A stretch of DNA of 64,000 nucleotides from JAANXG01 sp963731035 (GTDB lineage Bacteria > Pseudomonadota > Gammaproteobacteria > Arenicellales > JAANXG01). Below the pieces are notes generated by a model, which did not search any database, was not told the DNA's origin, and saw only the letters and a list, made by a program, of their open reading frames with translations. Where the stretch lies: NCBI GenBank assembly GCA_963731035.1, contig CAVSUY010000011.1:83242-147241 (forward strand), given 5' to 3'. Of this stretch, positions 8,655 through 17,873 are shown in pieces. Within the stretch, counting starts at the first letter, position 1. Each line of letters opens with the position of its first letter. A program made the position numbers and the translations under genes.

Positions 8655-9605
8655 CTACTCCACCGGTATACGCTCCTTGTTTCGGGACAACCAGTCCGGG
8701 AAGGCCTGTAACGCGGGGTTGAGCGTACGCGACTCTTCCAGATTGCGCACGCCGCAGTAGTAGTCGTTGAAGTCCCGCTTGAACTGGAACATGTTGCCCA
8801 GGTCGTCGGCGCCAGGAAACCCGAAGCCACGGTAGACCTCCGGGGGAACGTCGTTGTAGCGGACCGTCTCGCCCAAGGCGTCGGTCAACGCCGCCGCCAT
8901 CTCGTTGCCGGTCGGGTGCCCACCCGCAATGCCAACGGTTCTTCCGATGTACTCGGTTCCGCCCTTCAGGATGCCATATGCGCACCTGCCGATGTCTCCG
9001 GCGGCGATGCCGGGCAAATTCTTGTCTCCCATGGGCATGGTGATCGCCAGCTCACCGTCGTCTCCTCTGTGTGGGCCCATCCCGAGATGTATGAGGTTGT
9101 CCCAGTAGAAGGAGGTGAGCATAAAGGTCGTCGGCACCCCTCGGTCGATGAACTCCTGATTGGCTTCTGCCTTGGCGTCGAAATGGGGTACCTTGTAACG
9201 TCCCATGAGCGTGGGCATGCGGTCGTCTTCCAGGGGCACCCACTTCCGTGTGTCTTCAAAAGTGGACCAGACGACATGCTCCACGCCCGCCGCCTGGACC
9301 GCCCGCGCCAGGTTGGTCGCCTGGGCCCGCTCTCTCTCGGGTGACAGATACTCCCAGTAGTTGGTGACGCAGAAGGCCGCGTGAGCGCCGCGGAACGCCG
9401 TCGCCAGACTGTCCGGATCGTCGAGGTCCGCCTGAGTCACCTCGGCGCCCAGCCGCGCGAGCTCGCTGGCCCGGGCCGACCCGGGATGACGCGTGACGGC
9501 TCGCACCAGGAACGGGCCGTCGGGGTCCTCGAGGATGGCACAGGCAAGACCGCCGCCCTGGGCCCCGGTTGCGCCGATTACGGTCACTATCTTACGGGTC
9601 GACAT
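8655..9605 (-). CDS. NmrA-like NAD(P)-binding family protein
   Basis: A 316-residue Rossmann-fold protein of the atypical SDR NmrA/HSCARG type. The N-terminus carries GATGAQGGGLACAILED, the nucleotide-binding glycine motif, followed by RAVTRHPGS, which in this family contacts NADP phosphate. The usual catalytic Tyr-x3-Lys of classical SDRs is not obvious, in line with redox-sensor members, though MGRYKVPHFDAKAE may be the equivalent region. Role uncertain: a redox sensor or a reductase of an unknown substrate. It is convergent with the aminotransferase and overlaps the end of a broken CoA-transferase gene. Confidence 0.85.
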   Translation of the reverse strand: MSTRKIVTVIGATGAQGGGLACAILEDPDGPFLVRAVTRHPGSARASELARLGAEVTQADLDDPDSLATAFRGAHAAFCVTNYWEYLSPERERAQATNLARAVQAAGVEHVVWSTFEDTRKWVPLEDDRMPTLMGRYKVPHFDAKAEANQEFIDRGVPTTFMLTSFYWDNLIHLGMGPHRGDDGELAITMPMGDKNLPGIAAGDIGRCAYGILKGGTEYIGRTVGIAGGHPTGNEMAAALTDALGETVRYNDVPPEVYRGFGFPGADDLGNMFQFKRDFNDYYCGVRNLEESRTLNPALQAFPDWLSRNKERIPVE

Positions 9606-9981
9606 GCGAAAGCCTCACGGTCCGAGACGTAGTGTGTCTCAACCGGGTTTCAACGCTTTTGTCGCTTCGACGTAGTTTTGAGCTACGGTCGAGGTGATTC
9701 GCCGTTCCTCGAGACCTCGTGACAATTTGATCCGCATGAAACCGTTCGTCGTTCAGCAACCCTTCATGACCCAATCGGTTCAGGCCCCGGTCCTTACCGT
9801 CACCAATTCCTCCCGCAAACATCAGGGTCAAGCCCTGCGGCTCGCCGGATTCGAGAAATCGGGTCTCCAGTCCCGCCAGAAGCTTCTCCGGAACACCGTT
9901 GGTGCCGTAGCCGGCCACGCCCACGACGTCGGCGTCCTGAACGAGCGCGACGACATCTTCCACCGGAATAATCTTGCTCAT
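9592..9981 (-). pseudogene. Truncated CoA-transferase (propionate/acetate CoA-transferase-like), N-terminal fragment
   Basis: From ATG 9981 the frame reads MSKIIPVEDVVALVQDADVV, then GYGTNGVPEKLLAGLETRFL and LMFAGGIGDGKDRGLN, which is the N-terminal subdomain of family I CoA-transferases acting on propionate or acetate. Homology stops after about 75 residues (HEGLL) and the rest of the frame is low-complexity and Arg-rich. Intact enzymes are above 500 residues with a catalytic Glu much further on, so the fragment cannot be active. It runs into the start of the NmrA-like gene. Most likely this is the stub left by a deletion. Confidence 0.75.
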
Positions 9982-10170
9982 GTTCAACCCCGCGAGAAGT
10001 ACTGGCCCGGCTGCATCCGGCATGATGTCGCTCTGCCGACCCGGAAAAGGAATCAAGTCACGCTACCCCATTCCCCGGAGAATGTGCAGTGTCACTCACA
10101 CTTGTATCCGGCAACGGTTCGCCACCCAATATTTCATAGTGCCGCAGACATGACCGGTAAGTGATCCGGA

Positions 10171-10794
10171 CTACGGTTCCCCTCGCTTCTTGTAGTATGC
10201 GACCACACCGGGTTCCGCCGCGATTCTCTCCACGTGTTCTGAGAGCAGCGGCGCGATTCTGTCTACGAGGTCGGTGGGGACATGGTCCAGCACACCCGAC
10301 CTCAGGCCGCGAACCATTACGAAAACCTTGAGATCGGCCACTGTGAGGCGCGCGTCGGCGAAATACTTCCCTCCGGCCGCCTCCAGCCTGGTATTCAGGG
10401 TCTTGAGATACGTGGTGAGCGCACCGTCCACCAGCTTCCTGCGCGCGGCCTCGAGCTCCGCTCCCTCCAAGCCGAACGTGCGGGCAACGAAATGCATTGC
10501 GTCGTCAACCGCGTCCATGATTTCATCGCACAAGAAGGCCTGCCATGAGTTCTCGGGGTACAGGCCCGCCTGTTTCCCAAAATAGCGGTTCATCGCATTC
10601 GATTGGGTATAAACACCGTCGTTCATTTCAATCACGGGTACGGCATTGAATGGAGTGCTGCCACGCATCCGGCGAAACTCCTCGAACGATATCCGGTGGT
10701 CCTCGAATTCAATGCCACCTATCGACATGATGATTCTCGTTGGTTCGGCGCGTCCGCCGTCGATATCAAAATACGTCAGCTTGATCTTGCTCAT
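10171..10794 (-). CDS. Glutathione S-transferase
   Basis: A 207-residue cytosolic GST. The N-terminal thioredoxin-like domain starts with LTYFDIDGGRAEPTRI, where the Tyr is the likely catalytic residue that activates glutathione, and has the cis-proline motif NAVPVIEMNDG followed by TQSNAMNRY, the site that holds the gamma-glutamyl group. The all-helical C-terminal domain contains FADARLTVADLKVFV. The motif wording is closest to the sigma/alpha-like class. No operon partner is evident. The ATG is preceded by a purine-rich AGAGAACT stretch. Confidence 0.92.
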   Translation of the reverse strand: MSKIKLTYFDIDGGRAEPTRIIMSIGGIEFEDHRISFEEFRRMRGSTPFNAVPVIEMNDGVYTQSNAMNRYFGKQAGLYPENSWQAFLCDEIMDAVDDAMHFVARTFGLEGAELEAARRKLVDGALTTYLKTLNTRLEAAGGKYFADARLTVADLKVFVMVRGLRSGVLDHVPTDLVDRIAPLLSEHVERIAAEPGVVAYYKKRGEP

Positions 10795-11102
10795 ACAGTT
10801 CTCTGGTTAACAAAGGAAGACGAGAATACACCAGGGGAGCTTCGTCGTCCGTGTATTCCGTCTCGTTCACGTCTCCGGCTTCTGCGGGTCGATGCTTCTG
10901 CGTGTGGGAAACACTACCGTTGATGGTACCCAGCGATACATTCCACCGGTGATCGGTGCCCTTGGCACCAACCGCCGTACGTTAACCGGTATAAGCGCGA
11001 TGGCCTTGTTCCGTTGTCACCGTTCGACTACCGGCCAGCCAAGCGCCGGGAGGAAACGTCACGCATTGACTTGGATCAACGGCGCCTACGCTTGGAAATG
11101 GC
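10795..11102. other. Intergenic region without a convincing gene
   Basis: About 300 bases between the divergent GST gene and the small zinc-ribbon-like gene. Frames here are short and arginine-rich. It presumably holds the two divergent promoters, but no promoter motif could be assigned with confidence. Confidence 0.5.
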
Positions 11103-11426
11103 ATGCTTCGCACGATTCCCGGTGAACATTTGATGGTTATCAAGGCAGTGGTTGAACGAGTGAAGGTATGGCGGTGTATCGGATGCGGGCGCATCGAAGG
11201 CGAGCAGCCTTGCATCGGCGTCTGCGAAGACCGGCCCGCTGAGCTGGTCTTCGCCGCCGACTACGACGACCTGGCGAGGCGGGAGTCGGAATCCCGCGGC
11301 AGGCTCGAGGCATTGGAGGGACTGGTCCGGCAATTGGCGTCGACTACGCCCAGTAACGGCGGATGGGAGCGTTCCTACAGGTTCTTCCAGGATTACGCGC
11401 GTCGCATGTTGCACGGCTCCCCCTGA
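11103..11426 (+). CDS. Small protein with N-terminal Cys motifs (zinc-ribbon-like)
   Basis: A predicted protein of up to 107 residues; ATG 11133, with GGTGA seven bases upstream, is an equally good start and removes ten residues. The motif KVWRCIGCGRIEGEQPCIGV contains CxxC and then a third and a fourth Cys (PCIGVCED), consistent with a small zinc-binding knuckle. The remainder is helical. No catalytic domain is recognisable. Similar short CIGCG proteins exist as uncharacterised genes in proteobacteria, as far as I recall. Metal binding is inferred. Confidence 0.6.
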   Translation: MLRTIPGEHLMVIKAVVERVKVWRCIGCGRIEGEQPCIGVCEDRPAELVFAADYDDLARRESESRGRLEALEGLVRQLASTTPSNGGWERSYRFFQDYARRMLHGSP

Positions 11427-11483
11427 GCATGCCGGGACTCCCTGCCGCGCAGCGTAGCCTCCCGCCGCGCTCCCGCAGGCCTC

Positions 11484-12200
11484 TCAAGCCGTAAGGTCAC
11501 TGCGCGCAACTTCGCCTTGCGACCCATCGGCTGCGTCCGCACGGCGGCGTTGGTGGAAATTGAAGCTGATGCTGATTCGATCTCCTTCGCGGCCGGACCT
11601 GTCTGAAACGTTCGGCTGCACGCCGTGCATGAGCCAGGCCGGGAACACGATGAGGCGTCCGTCCTGAGGCTGATAGTAGACCTCTGGCTGAGTCTCGGCT
11701 TTGCGACGCTCCAGGTCGTAGTAGGGGGTCAGAATCTGAGCCTGGGGCCGTGGATCGGTGAAGTACAGCAACCCTCCGTTGTCCGGTACCTGCACATAGT
11801 AGACGCCGCTCCACAGGGCGTGTGGATGGTTGTGCTCGCGGTTGTAGGCATACCTGGGATTGATGTTCGCCCACATCGAGTCGCAAACCGGCTCGAACTC
11901 CCGATCGTAGGCCAAGTGATCATACACACCCTGGATAAGCTCGAAGATCTCCACCGTCAGCTGGTTGTATTCCCGGCGCCTGTGCATGTCAGTGGCACTG
12001 TGCCAGCCGCCCATCTGGGGCACGTTGGTTCTGAACGTTCCGTCGGGGTCGGCATCGCGCCAGGCGTAGATGTGCGCCTTCAGCTCCTCGTTGAGCGCTT
12101 CGGCATTAACCAGGTCCGTGAAGTATATCTGGGTGGGAAAGAACAGATCCCGGTTCATCTGCTTCGGACGGGCGGAACCGTCCCGCTCGTGCGTGCTCAT
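11484..12200 (-). CDS. 2OG-Fe(II) oxygenase of the TIGR02466 type
   Basis: A 238-residue double-stranded beta-helix protein. The likely iron motif is the His cluster in REHNHPHALWSGVYYVQVP, and the distal His lies in FPAWLMHGVQPN, with a downstream basic residue (GDRISISFNFH) expected to bind 2-oxoglutarate. This wording matches the putative 2OG-Fe(II) oxygenase family TIGR02466, whose substrates are largely unknown. It is transcribed alone and convergent with the small Cys-motif gene. A second, divergent member lies at 52313-52957. Confidence 0.85.
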   Translation of the reverse strand: MSTHERDGSARPKQMNRDLFFPTQIYFTDLVNAEALNEELKAHIYAWRDADPDGTFRTNVPQMGGWHSATDMHRRREYNQLTVEIFELIQGVYDHLAYDREFEPVCDSMWANINPRYAYNREHNHPHALWSGVYYVQVPDNGGLLYFTDPRPQAQILTPYYDLERRKAETQPEVYYQPQDGRLIVFPAWLMHGVQPNVSDRSGREGDRISISFNFHQRRRADAADGSQGEVARSDLTA

Positions 12201-12311
12201 GTAACCATATCCAAAGTGTGATGGCGTGCAACCTTGATTCTAGCCCGCATATTGCAACAAAGCGGCCGTTGTTGTTCATTGGATCGCTGATTAGGAACGC
12301 GAAACGGGTCG

Positions 12312-13727
12312 TCAGGAACGTTCACGCTCCAACACTTCCTTCAGACTGCTCCGGACGGAGGAGTCGCTGCACACTGCGACGTTGAAGCGCATCCAGGCCG
12401 ACGGTTCGAGGCTCGGCCGGAATACCGTGCCCGGCGCCAGCAGCAGGCCCGCGCGCAGGGCATTCTGGGCCAGCGGCAGAGAATCCACGATGCCGGAAAC
12501 CCGGCCCCATACGAACATTCCGGTTTCCGACTGGCGAAAGATCTCGATCCCCATGTCCTCGAATTCGCGGCTCACGGTGCAGCGCGCCTGTGAGATTCTT
12601 TCACATAGCCGGACCAGGTATTTTCTGTAGTGTCCGTCCGCCAGCAGGTGGTGAACCAGTCTTTCGCTGAACAGGGAGCTAGTGATACCCGTTACCATCT
12701 TGATGTCTGCGAGGTCGTTGATGAGCGCCGAATTACAGGCCACGAAGCCGACCCGCAGGCTGCCGGAAAGAGTCTTCGAGAAGCTCCGGATATAGATCAC
12801 GCGGTCCAGCTGATCGAGAGCAGCCAGCCGCGGAACCTCGCCTGACTCGAGATCAGAGAAAATGTCGTCCTCCACAACCTGGAAATCGTAGCGGCTCGCG
12901 ATCTGCAGAACCCGATGGACGACGTGGGGCGTCATGCTCGTCCCGGTCGGGTTCTGCAGGACCGACTGGGTAAAATACAGTTTGGGCTGGTACTCGGCGG
13001 CAAGGGCGTCCAGGGCCTCGAGATCTGGACCGTTCTCCGTGCGCGGCACCCCGATCAGCCGCACGCCGGCAATACGCAGATTTCCGAACAGATTGTAGTA
13101 GCCGGGATCATCCACCAGCACCGCATCGCCCGGGCCAACCAGTCGACGTACAACCAGATCGAGCGCCTGACTGGCCCCCGTCGTCAGCAACACCTGCGCC
13201 GGGCTCGCGTTGATCCCGACATCCGAAAGCAGGACTCCGGCAATCTGCTCCCGCAGCGGCAAGTAGCCGTACGGATTACCGTAGTGGGAAACGTGGTCCC
13301 CCGGGCGACCGGATACAACGCGGAGCGCGCGACGTATGCTCGCCTCATCACGCCATGAACCGGGCAGCCAGGGACCTCCGACAAGAGCCGTTTCCTGCTC
13401 TGCTTCCAGGAGGCGTCGAATCAGCCAGACCATTTCCTCGTTGCGCTTGTGGGCGTGCCCGAGCTGTGGCACGGGGGGCTCGCGATGGCCTGGCGTCGCA
13501 AAGAATCCGGCACCCCGGCGCGAGTGGAGGTAGCCGAGGGCCACCAGTCGATCATAGGCCTCGACCACCGTGAATCGGCTAATTCCATGGGCATTCGCGA
13601 AAGCCCTGATCGACGGCAGCTTGGAACCCGGCCGCAACTCCCGGGCTTCAAGCTTTTGCCGGATTCCGTCGACGATCTGCTCGACCAGTGGATAGGGATC
13701 CCGGCGGTTCAGATTGATCATTTGCAT
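12312..13727 (-). CDS. MocR-type transcription regulator (GntR HTH fused to aminotransferase domain)
   Basis: A 471-residue fusion. Residues about 10-80 form a GntR-type winged helix (LRPGSKLPSIRAFANAHGIS then RFTVVEAYDRLVALGYLHSR). The remainder is a fold-type I aminotransferase-like domain with the PLP lysine in SFSKTLSGSLRVGF and the Asp/Tyr pair in DDPGYYNLFG. Members sense PLP adducts of amino compounds and usually activate a divergent neighbour; the neighbour here is the DUF1326 gene. Repeated GTAC-based motifs in the shared intergenic space are good operator candidates. The effector is unknown. Confidence 0.9.
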   Translation of the reverse strand: MQMINLNRRDPYPLVEQIVDGIRQKLEARELRPGSKLPSIRAFANAHGISRFTVVEAYDRLVALGYLHSRRGAGFFATPGHREPPVPQLGHAHKRNEEMVWLIRRLLEAEQETALVGGPWLPGSWRDEASIRRALRVVSGRPGDHVSHYGNPYGYLPLREQIAGVLLSDVGINASPAQVLLTTGASQALDLVVRRLVGPGDAVLVDDPGYYNLFGNLRIAGVRLIGVPRTENGPDLEALDALAAEYQPKLYFTQSVLQNPTGTSMTPHVVHRVLQIASRYDFQVVEDDIFSDLESGEVPRLAALDQLDRVIYIRSFSKTLSGSLRVGFVACNSALINDLADIKMVTGITSSLFSERLVHHLLADGHYRKYLVRLCERISQARCTVSREFEDMGIEIFRQSETGMFVWGRVSGIVDSLPLAQNALRAGLLLAPGTVFRPSLEPSAWMRFNVAVCSDSSVRSSLKEVLERERS

Positions 13728-13776
13728 GGTTTTCTATCCCGGGCTGCGACCCATTCCGATTGTCCGGTAGTCACAA

Positions 13777-13847
13777 CCAGTACAGTACCGGTAACCCACA
13801 GGCGTACTGTACATTTGTGCATAACATATTGTCCGTTATTGTACTGG
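13777..13847. promoter_or_regulatory. Candidate MocR operator array
   Basis: Between the divergent MocR gene and the DUF1326 gene, CCAGTACA at 13777-13784 is the exact reverse complement of TGTACTGG at 13840-13847, and GTACAGTAC at 13780-13788 is the exact reverse complement of GTACTGTAC at 13804-13812. Three related half-sites in 70 bases of a divergent regulator promoter are a strong hint of an operator. The assignment to this regulator is inference. Confidence 0.6.
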
Positions 13848-13870
13848 AATCTAATACCTGGAATGAGCAA

Positions 13871-14485
13871 ATGTCAGATTGGCGCATCACCGGGCAGTAC
13901 ATGGAGACCTGTAACTGCTCTTATCTCTGCCCCTGCATCTACACGAACCTGTCGGCGAAGCCCACCGAAGGTGACTGCAAGGCCGCGATTACCATGAGAA
14001 TCGACAAAGGCCAGAAAGACGGCGTTCGGCTGGACGGGCTATCCTTCATCGTATTGCTGCATTCACCAGGGGCGATGGCGGACGGAAACATGAAAGTCGG
14101 CCTGATCGTTGACGAAAGCGCCGATGACTCGCAGGTGGAAGCTATCAGTGCAATCGCCACCGGCGCGGAAGGCGGACCGATGGCCGCCCTGGCGCCGCTG
14201 GTCGGAGAGATCGCGGGCGTCGAGAAGCGCCCCATCACTTTCGAGAACGACGGCATGAGCTACAGAGTCACTGCCGGCGAGCTGATCGATCAGTCCCTGG
14301 CCGGGGTGCCCAGTGCGTCGCAGGAAGGCGAGCCGATCTATATCGACAATACCTGCCATCCGGTATCGTCGAAGCTGGCGCTGGCCCAGGCGACGAACAG
14401 CAAGTTCCATGCATTCGGCATCGACTGGGAGGATGCCAGCGGCACACGCAATGGCCATTTCGCGCCCTTTTCCTGGGCTGGATAG
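13871..14485 (+). CDS. DUF1326 domain-containing protein
   Basis: A 204-residue protein beginning at ATG 13871 (MSDWRITGQYMETCNCSYLC); upstream in-frame codons lie inside the regulatory region. The N-terminal CNCSYLCPCIYTN cysteine cluster is the family hallmark and suggests metal binding. The rest is a beta-rich domain. DUF1326 proteins are commonly encoded next to DUF2182 membrane proteins, as here, with a 21-base gap. The pair is transcribed away from a MocR-type regulator and may be under its control. The biochemical role is not established. Confidence 0.88.
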   Translation: MSDWRITGQYMETCNCSYLCPCIYTNLSAKPTEGDCKAAITMRIDKGQKDGVRLDGLSFIVLLHSPGAMADGNMKVGLIVDESADDSQVEAISAIATGAEGGPMAALAPLVGEIAGVEKRPITFENDGMSYRVTAGELIDQSLAGVPSASQEGEPIYIDNTCHPVSSKLALAQATNSKFHAFGIDWEDASGTRNGHFAPFSWAG

Positions 14486-14506
14486 CATTCCACCCGGTGA
14501 GCCTTC

Positions 14507-15307
14507 ATGGGTGACACGGCGGCGCTGACCCCGGCGCGGCGCGAGCGGCTGATCGCGCTGTGCAGCCTCCTCGGTGTCGCGGCGCTGGCCTGGGTCTATC
14601 TGGGGCTGGGCGCAGCCCGGATGCGCTCCGGACCGATGGCTTCCGACTTCCTTGAGGCGGTGGCCATGGCCGCCATGCCCATGGGACAGGTCTGGAGTAC
14701 GTATTGGCTGTTCTTCACGTTCCTCATGTGGACCATCATGATGGTCGGCATGATGCTTCCGAGCGCCGCTCCGGCCATTCTCCTTTATGGCAGCCTGGTG
14801 AAGAAGAACCGGGAGCGTGGGTCCATGCTGCCGGCGGCGTGGATTTTTGCCTTGGGTTATCTCGCGGTATGGGCCGGCTTCAGCCTTTCAGCGACACTGC
14901 TGCAGGCGGTGCTTCAGGGAAACGGCCTCCTGTCGCCGATGATGGCTTCCAGCAGCAGTCGACTCAACGGCTTACTGCTGGTCGTGGCGGGTGTGTATCA
15001 ATGGCTTCCGGCGAAGGATGCCTGCCTGGAAAAATGCCGGGACCCGCTTCAATTCCTGCTTTTTCGCTGGCGTCCCGGACCGACCGGGGCGTTATGGATG
15101 GGGGCCGAGCACGGTGCTTACTGTACCGGCTGCTGCTGGGCAATCATGTTGCTGCTGTTCGCCGCCGGTGTCATGAATCTGGTGTGGGTGGCGGTGATCG
15201 CCGCTTTCGTGCTTGTTGAAAAGCTGTTGCCCGGAGGCAGGCTCTTCGGCCGCATCGCGGGGCTCGCGCTCATGGCTGGCGGCATATTCCTGATTATTCC
15301 GGCATGA
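14507..15307 (+). CDS. DUF2182 integral membrane protein
   Basis: A 266-residue polytopic inner-membrane protein with about six to seven hydrophobic segments. Family motifs include WTIMMVGMMLPSAAPAILLY in the first third and EHGAYCTGCCWAIMLLLF near the end; the Met-rich and Cys/His segments suggest metal handling. It follows the DUF1326 gene and probably works with it. Family members have been annotated as predicted metal-binding membrane proteins. Transport or redox activity is speculative. The next gene is convergent and ends 24 bases away. Confidence 0.88.
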   Translation: MGDTAALTPARRERLIALCSLLGVAALAWVYLGLGAARMRSGPMASDFLEAVAMAAMPMGQVWSTYWLFFTFLMWTIMMVGMMLPSAAPAILLYGSLVKKNRERGSMLPAAWIFALGYLAVWAGFSLSATLLQAVLQGNGLLSPMMASSSSRLNGLLLVVAGVYQWLPAKDACLEKCRDPLQFLLFRWRPGPTGALWMGAEHGAYCTGCCWAIMLLLFAAGVMNLVWVAVIAAFVLVEKLLPGGRLFGRIAGLALMAGGIFLIIPA

Positions 15308-15331
15308 ACGTGGGCTCGGCGCTTGTTGCCA

Positions 15332-16954
15332 TCAGTGTCCGCGCGAAACTCCAGCCACGAAGCGCGCCAGTGTTGTCGACATCTGCCCGCGGGACAGCAT
15401 GATCTCGATCAGTTGAAAGCGGCCGCGCCTGGAAACCGCATTCGCCAAAGCGGCCTTGAGCTGAGCGCGGGTGGTGACACGCTGCCCGTCGCCGCCCAAG
15501 GGACCGGCCATGGCAGCGAAGTTCCAGTCGTCGAGATCGTTGAAACGGCTCTCCGGTTGAAAGGCCCGGAGCATCTCCCAGCTGCAGTTGTTGAATAAGA
15601 GGACGATCGGGTCCCAACCGTAGCGGCGGCAGTTGCCGAGCTCCCATCCGGTCATCTGGAACGCACCGTCGCCGACCAGGATCAGTGTCCGCTCGCCCGT
15701 CGAGGCCTGTACGCCAAGGCCAGCGGGGACGCCGTAGCCCATGCCGGCATAGTAGCCGGGCGCGGTGAGCTGCGTATGCTCTATCTCCATGGCCGTGAAC
15801 AAGCAGTCGCCCATGTCTGCCGCCATCGGCAGCGCGCCGTGACCGGCCATCACGTCGTTGACCGCCGCCGCGATGTCGCCGGGTCCGATCGGTTGATCGT
15901 CCGCGGACAGATTCCGCGGATAGCTGGACGGCGCAAGCGCGGCGCGCCCGCCGCTGATCTTCCTTTCCCCGGCGCGCGCCAGCAGTGCATCCACTAGGTC
16001 GTCCAGTGGGATCTCCGGGTAGACGTGGTAGCCGATACGCACTTCGCGGCCCAATGCCTGGATGGCGCGGCGCATATCGATCTGGCGTTCGGAGATGGCA
16101 AAGTTCGTGTCGGAGAGAATGACCCCGAGCAGCAGAAGGCCGTCGGACTCCTCGACCAGCCCGGTCAGCGTGGGCTCGCCGGCAACCCCAAGGTAAGTGC
16201 CGAGTGGCGGCGGATCATTGTCCGCCAGGAGTCCACGGCCCATAAAGGTAGTCACCACGGGAAGGCCGAGTCGCTGCGCCAGTCTCGCGACCCTGGCCTC
16301 GAGCCCGTAACGACGAGTTTCGACGCCGACGAGCAGTACCGGATCACTGGCGGTACTCAGCCGCTCGAGGATCTCGTCCGCGCACTCGGCCAGTCCTTCC
16401 GGGGCCGCCGGCCGCTTCGGGAGAAGCCGGACCGGCTCGACCTGCGCCAACACCATGTCCCGCGGCAGCTCCAGATAGACCGGCAGAGACTGTTCGCGTG
16501 CGGATCTCAGAACCCGGGCAATCTGTTCCGGCGCCGTTTCCGGATCGTCGAGCCTGGCCTGGTCGCAGGTAATCTCGCAGTAGACCCGGAATTGCGACTC
16601 CAGGGTCCTGGCCTGGTGGTGCAGCCCCAACCCGCGGCTGCCTTCCGCCCGCCCCGGCGCACCGGAGATCACCACCACGGGGGAACGCTCGGCGTAGGCG
16701 CCCGCGATCGGATTCACCAGATTGAAGGCACCGGCGCCGTAGGTGACGGCGGCGACGCCTATGGTCGAATTGAAGCGCGCCGCGGCATCCGCGGCAAAAC
16801 CCACCGCGGGCTCGTGGCTGAAAGTGTACAAGGGCAGGTCGGCCTGCTCCTCCATGGCCTTGAAGAAGGGCAAGGCGAAGTCGCCCGGAATACCGAACAC
16901 TTCACGTGCCCCATGATCGTACAAACCGCGCAGCAGCGCGTTTGCCAACTTCAT
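15332..16954 (-). CDS. Thiamine-diphosphate-dependent decarboxylase (indolepyruvate/phenylpyruvate decarboxylase-like)
   Basis: A 540-residue three-domain ThDP enzyme. The N-terminal domain has REVFGIPGDFALPFF and the cofactor-activating Glu in SHEPAVGFAADAAARF. The C-terminal domain has the ThDP/Mg motif GDGAFQMTGWELGNCRRYG ending in NN. The wording is closest to the Azospirillum-type indole-3-pyruvate/phenylpyruvate decarboxylases, which act on aromatic 2-oxo acids. The start at ATG 16954 is chosen because GGAGG lies seven bases upstream. It is divergent from the SDR at 17118, and the two could act on an aldehyde and its reduction product, but that is inference. Confidence 0.9.
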   Translation of the reverse strand: MKLANALLRGLYDHGAREVFGIPGDFALPFFKAMEEQADLPLYTFSHEPAVGFAADAAARFNSTIGVAAVTYGAGAFNLVNPIAGAYAERSPVVVISGAPGRAEGSRGLGLHHQARTLESQFRVYCEITCDQARLDDPETAPEQIARVLRSAREQSLPVYLELPRDMVLAQVEPVRLLPKRPAAPEGLAECADEILERLSTASDPVLLVGVETRRYGLEARVARLAQRLGLPVVTTFMGRGLLADNDPPPLGTYLGVAGEPTLTGLVEESDGLLLLGVILSDTNFAISERQIDMRRAIQALGREVRIGYHVYPEIPLDDLVDALLARAGERKISGGRAALAPSSYPRNLSADDQPIGPGDIAAAVNDVMAGHGALPMAADMGDCLFTAMEIEHTQLTAPGYYAGMGYGVPAGLGVQASTGERTLILVGDGAFQMTGWELGNCRRYGWDPIVLLFNNCSWEMLRAFQPESRFNDLDDWNFAAMAGPLGGDGQRVTTRAQLKAALANAVSRRGRFQLIEIMLSRGQMSTTLARFVAGVSRGH

Positions 16955-17117
16955 CTGCAAACCTCCACGTCCCATTCGGCGAGGGACGCATCTTTGTCAA
17001 CCTCGACGCGCCGGTTGACTGCACCCGTGGCTTGCCGGCGTGTCGTTGCCGATTATACTCTGGCCTCCCTAACGGGCTGTCTGGCGCGTTGCTCTTCACT
17101 ATTCACGAGGCTTTTCC

Positions 17118-17873
17118 ATGACCAGATCCCCATCCATCCTGATAACCGGGGCCTCCGGGGGCATTGGTCGTGCAGCCGCCGTCCGATGCGCGAGCAAAGG
17201 AGCGCGAATCGGCATCCATTACAACGGAAACAAACACGCGGCAGAACGGCTTCGCGAGGAGCTTCCCGCTGCCGGACACCGAGTGTACCAATGCGACATT
17301 TCCGACCCTCGCGCCGTCGAACGCTTGATTGGTCAAGCCGACGAGGAATTCGGCGGGCTGGATGTGCTGGTTAACAATGCCGGCGTCTACCAGCGTCACG
17401 CGTTCGACGACATCGATTATCAAACCTGGCAGAACGCCCGGCGGAGCGTCATGGAAACCAACCTGATCGGCGCAGCCAATCTCAGTTTCTGCGCCTCGAG
17501 AGCCATGATCCAACGCGGCGGCGGTAGAATCGTCAATGTCTCATCGCGGGGCGCCTTCCGGGGTGAGCCGGAAGCGCCCTGGTACGGCGCATCCAAGGCG
17601 GGAATGAACGCCATGGCCCAATCCATGGCCCAGGCGCTTGGGCCGAAGGGCGTGTTCATCTTTACCGTGGCGCCCGGGTTCGTGGAGACCGAGATGGCTC
17701 GCGAGGTCCTTGATTCCCCGGAAGGCGACGCCGTTCGCAACCAGAGCACCATGGGCCGGGTCGCCAGGCCCGAGGAAGTAGCGAATGCCATATGCTATCT
17801 GGCTCTCGAGGCTCCGGAATTCATGACCGGATGCATCATCGACGTAAATGGCGCTTCCTATCTGAGGTCCTGA
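17118..17873 (+). CDS. Short-chain dehydrogenase/reductase
   Basis: A 251-residue classical SDR. Residues about 8-14 give the cofactor motif TGASGGIG, NNAG follows near 89, the catalytic Ser is in NVSSRGAFRG, and YGASK supplies Tyr-x3-Lys. The ending (MTGCIIDVNGASYLRS) is typical of FabG-like enzymes. Substrate unknown. GAGG lies eight bases before ATG 17118. It precedes a 2OG oxygenase and an amino-acid-type importer in the same direction, so a catabolic cluster for an amino or quaternary amine compound is plausible. Confidence 0.92.
   Translation: MTRSPSILITGASGGIGRAAAVRCASKGARIGIHYNGNKHAAERLREELPAAGHRVYQCDISDPRAVERLIGQADEEFGGLDVLVNNAGVYQRHAFDDIDYQTWQNARRSVMETNLIGAANLSFCASRAMIQRGGGRIVNVSSRGAFRGEPEAPWYGASKAGMNAMAQSMAQALGPKGVFIFTVAPGFVETEMAREVLDSPEGDAVRNQSTMGRVARPEEVANAICYLALEAPEFMTGCIIDVNGASYLRS

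Noticed and set aside
16025..17374. A 449-residue plus-strand open frame
   Set aside because: It is antisense to the thiamine-diphosphate decarboxylase and runs into the SDR gene out of frame.
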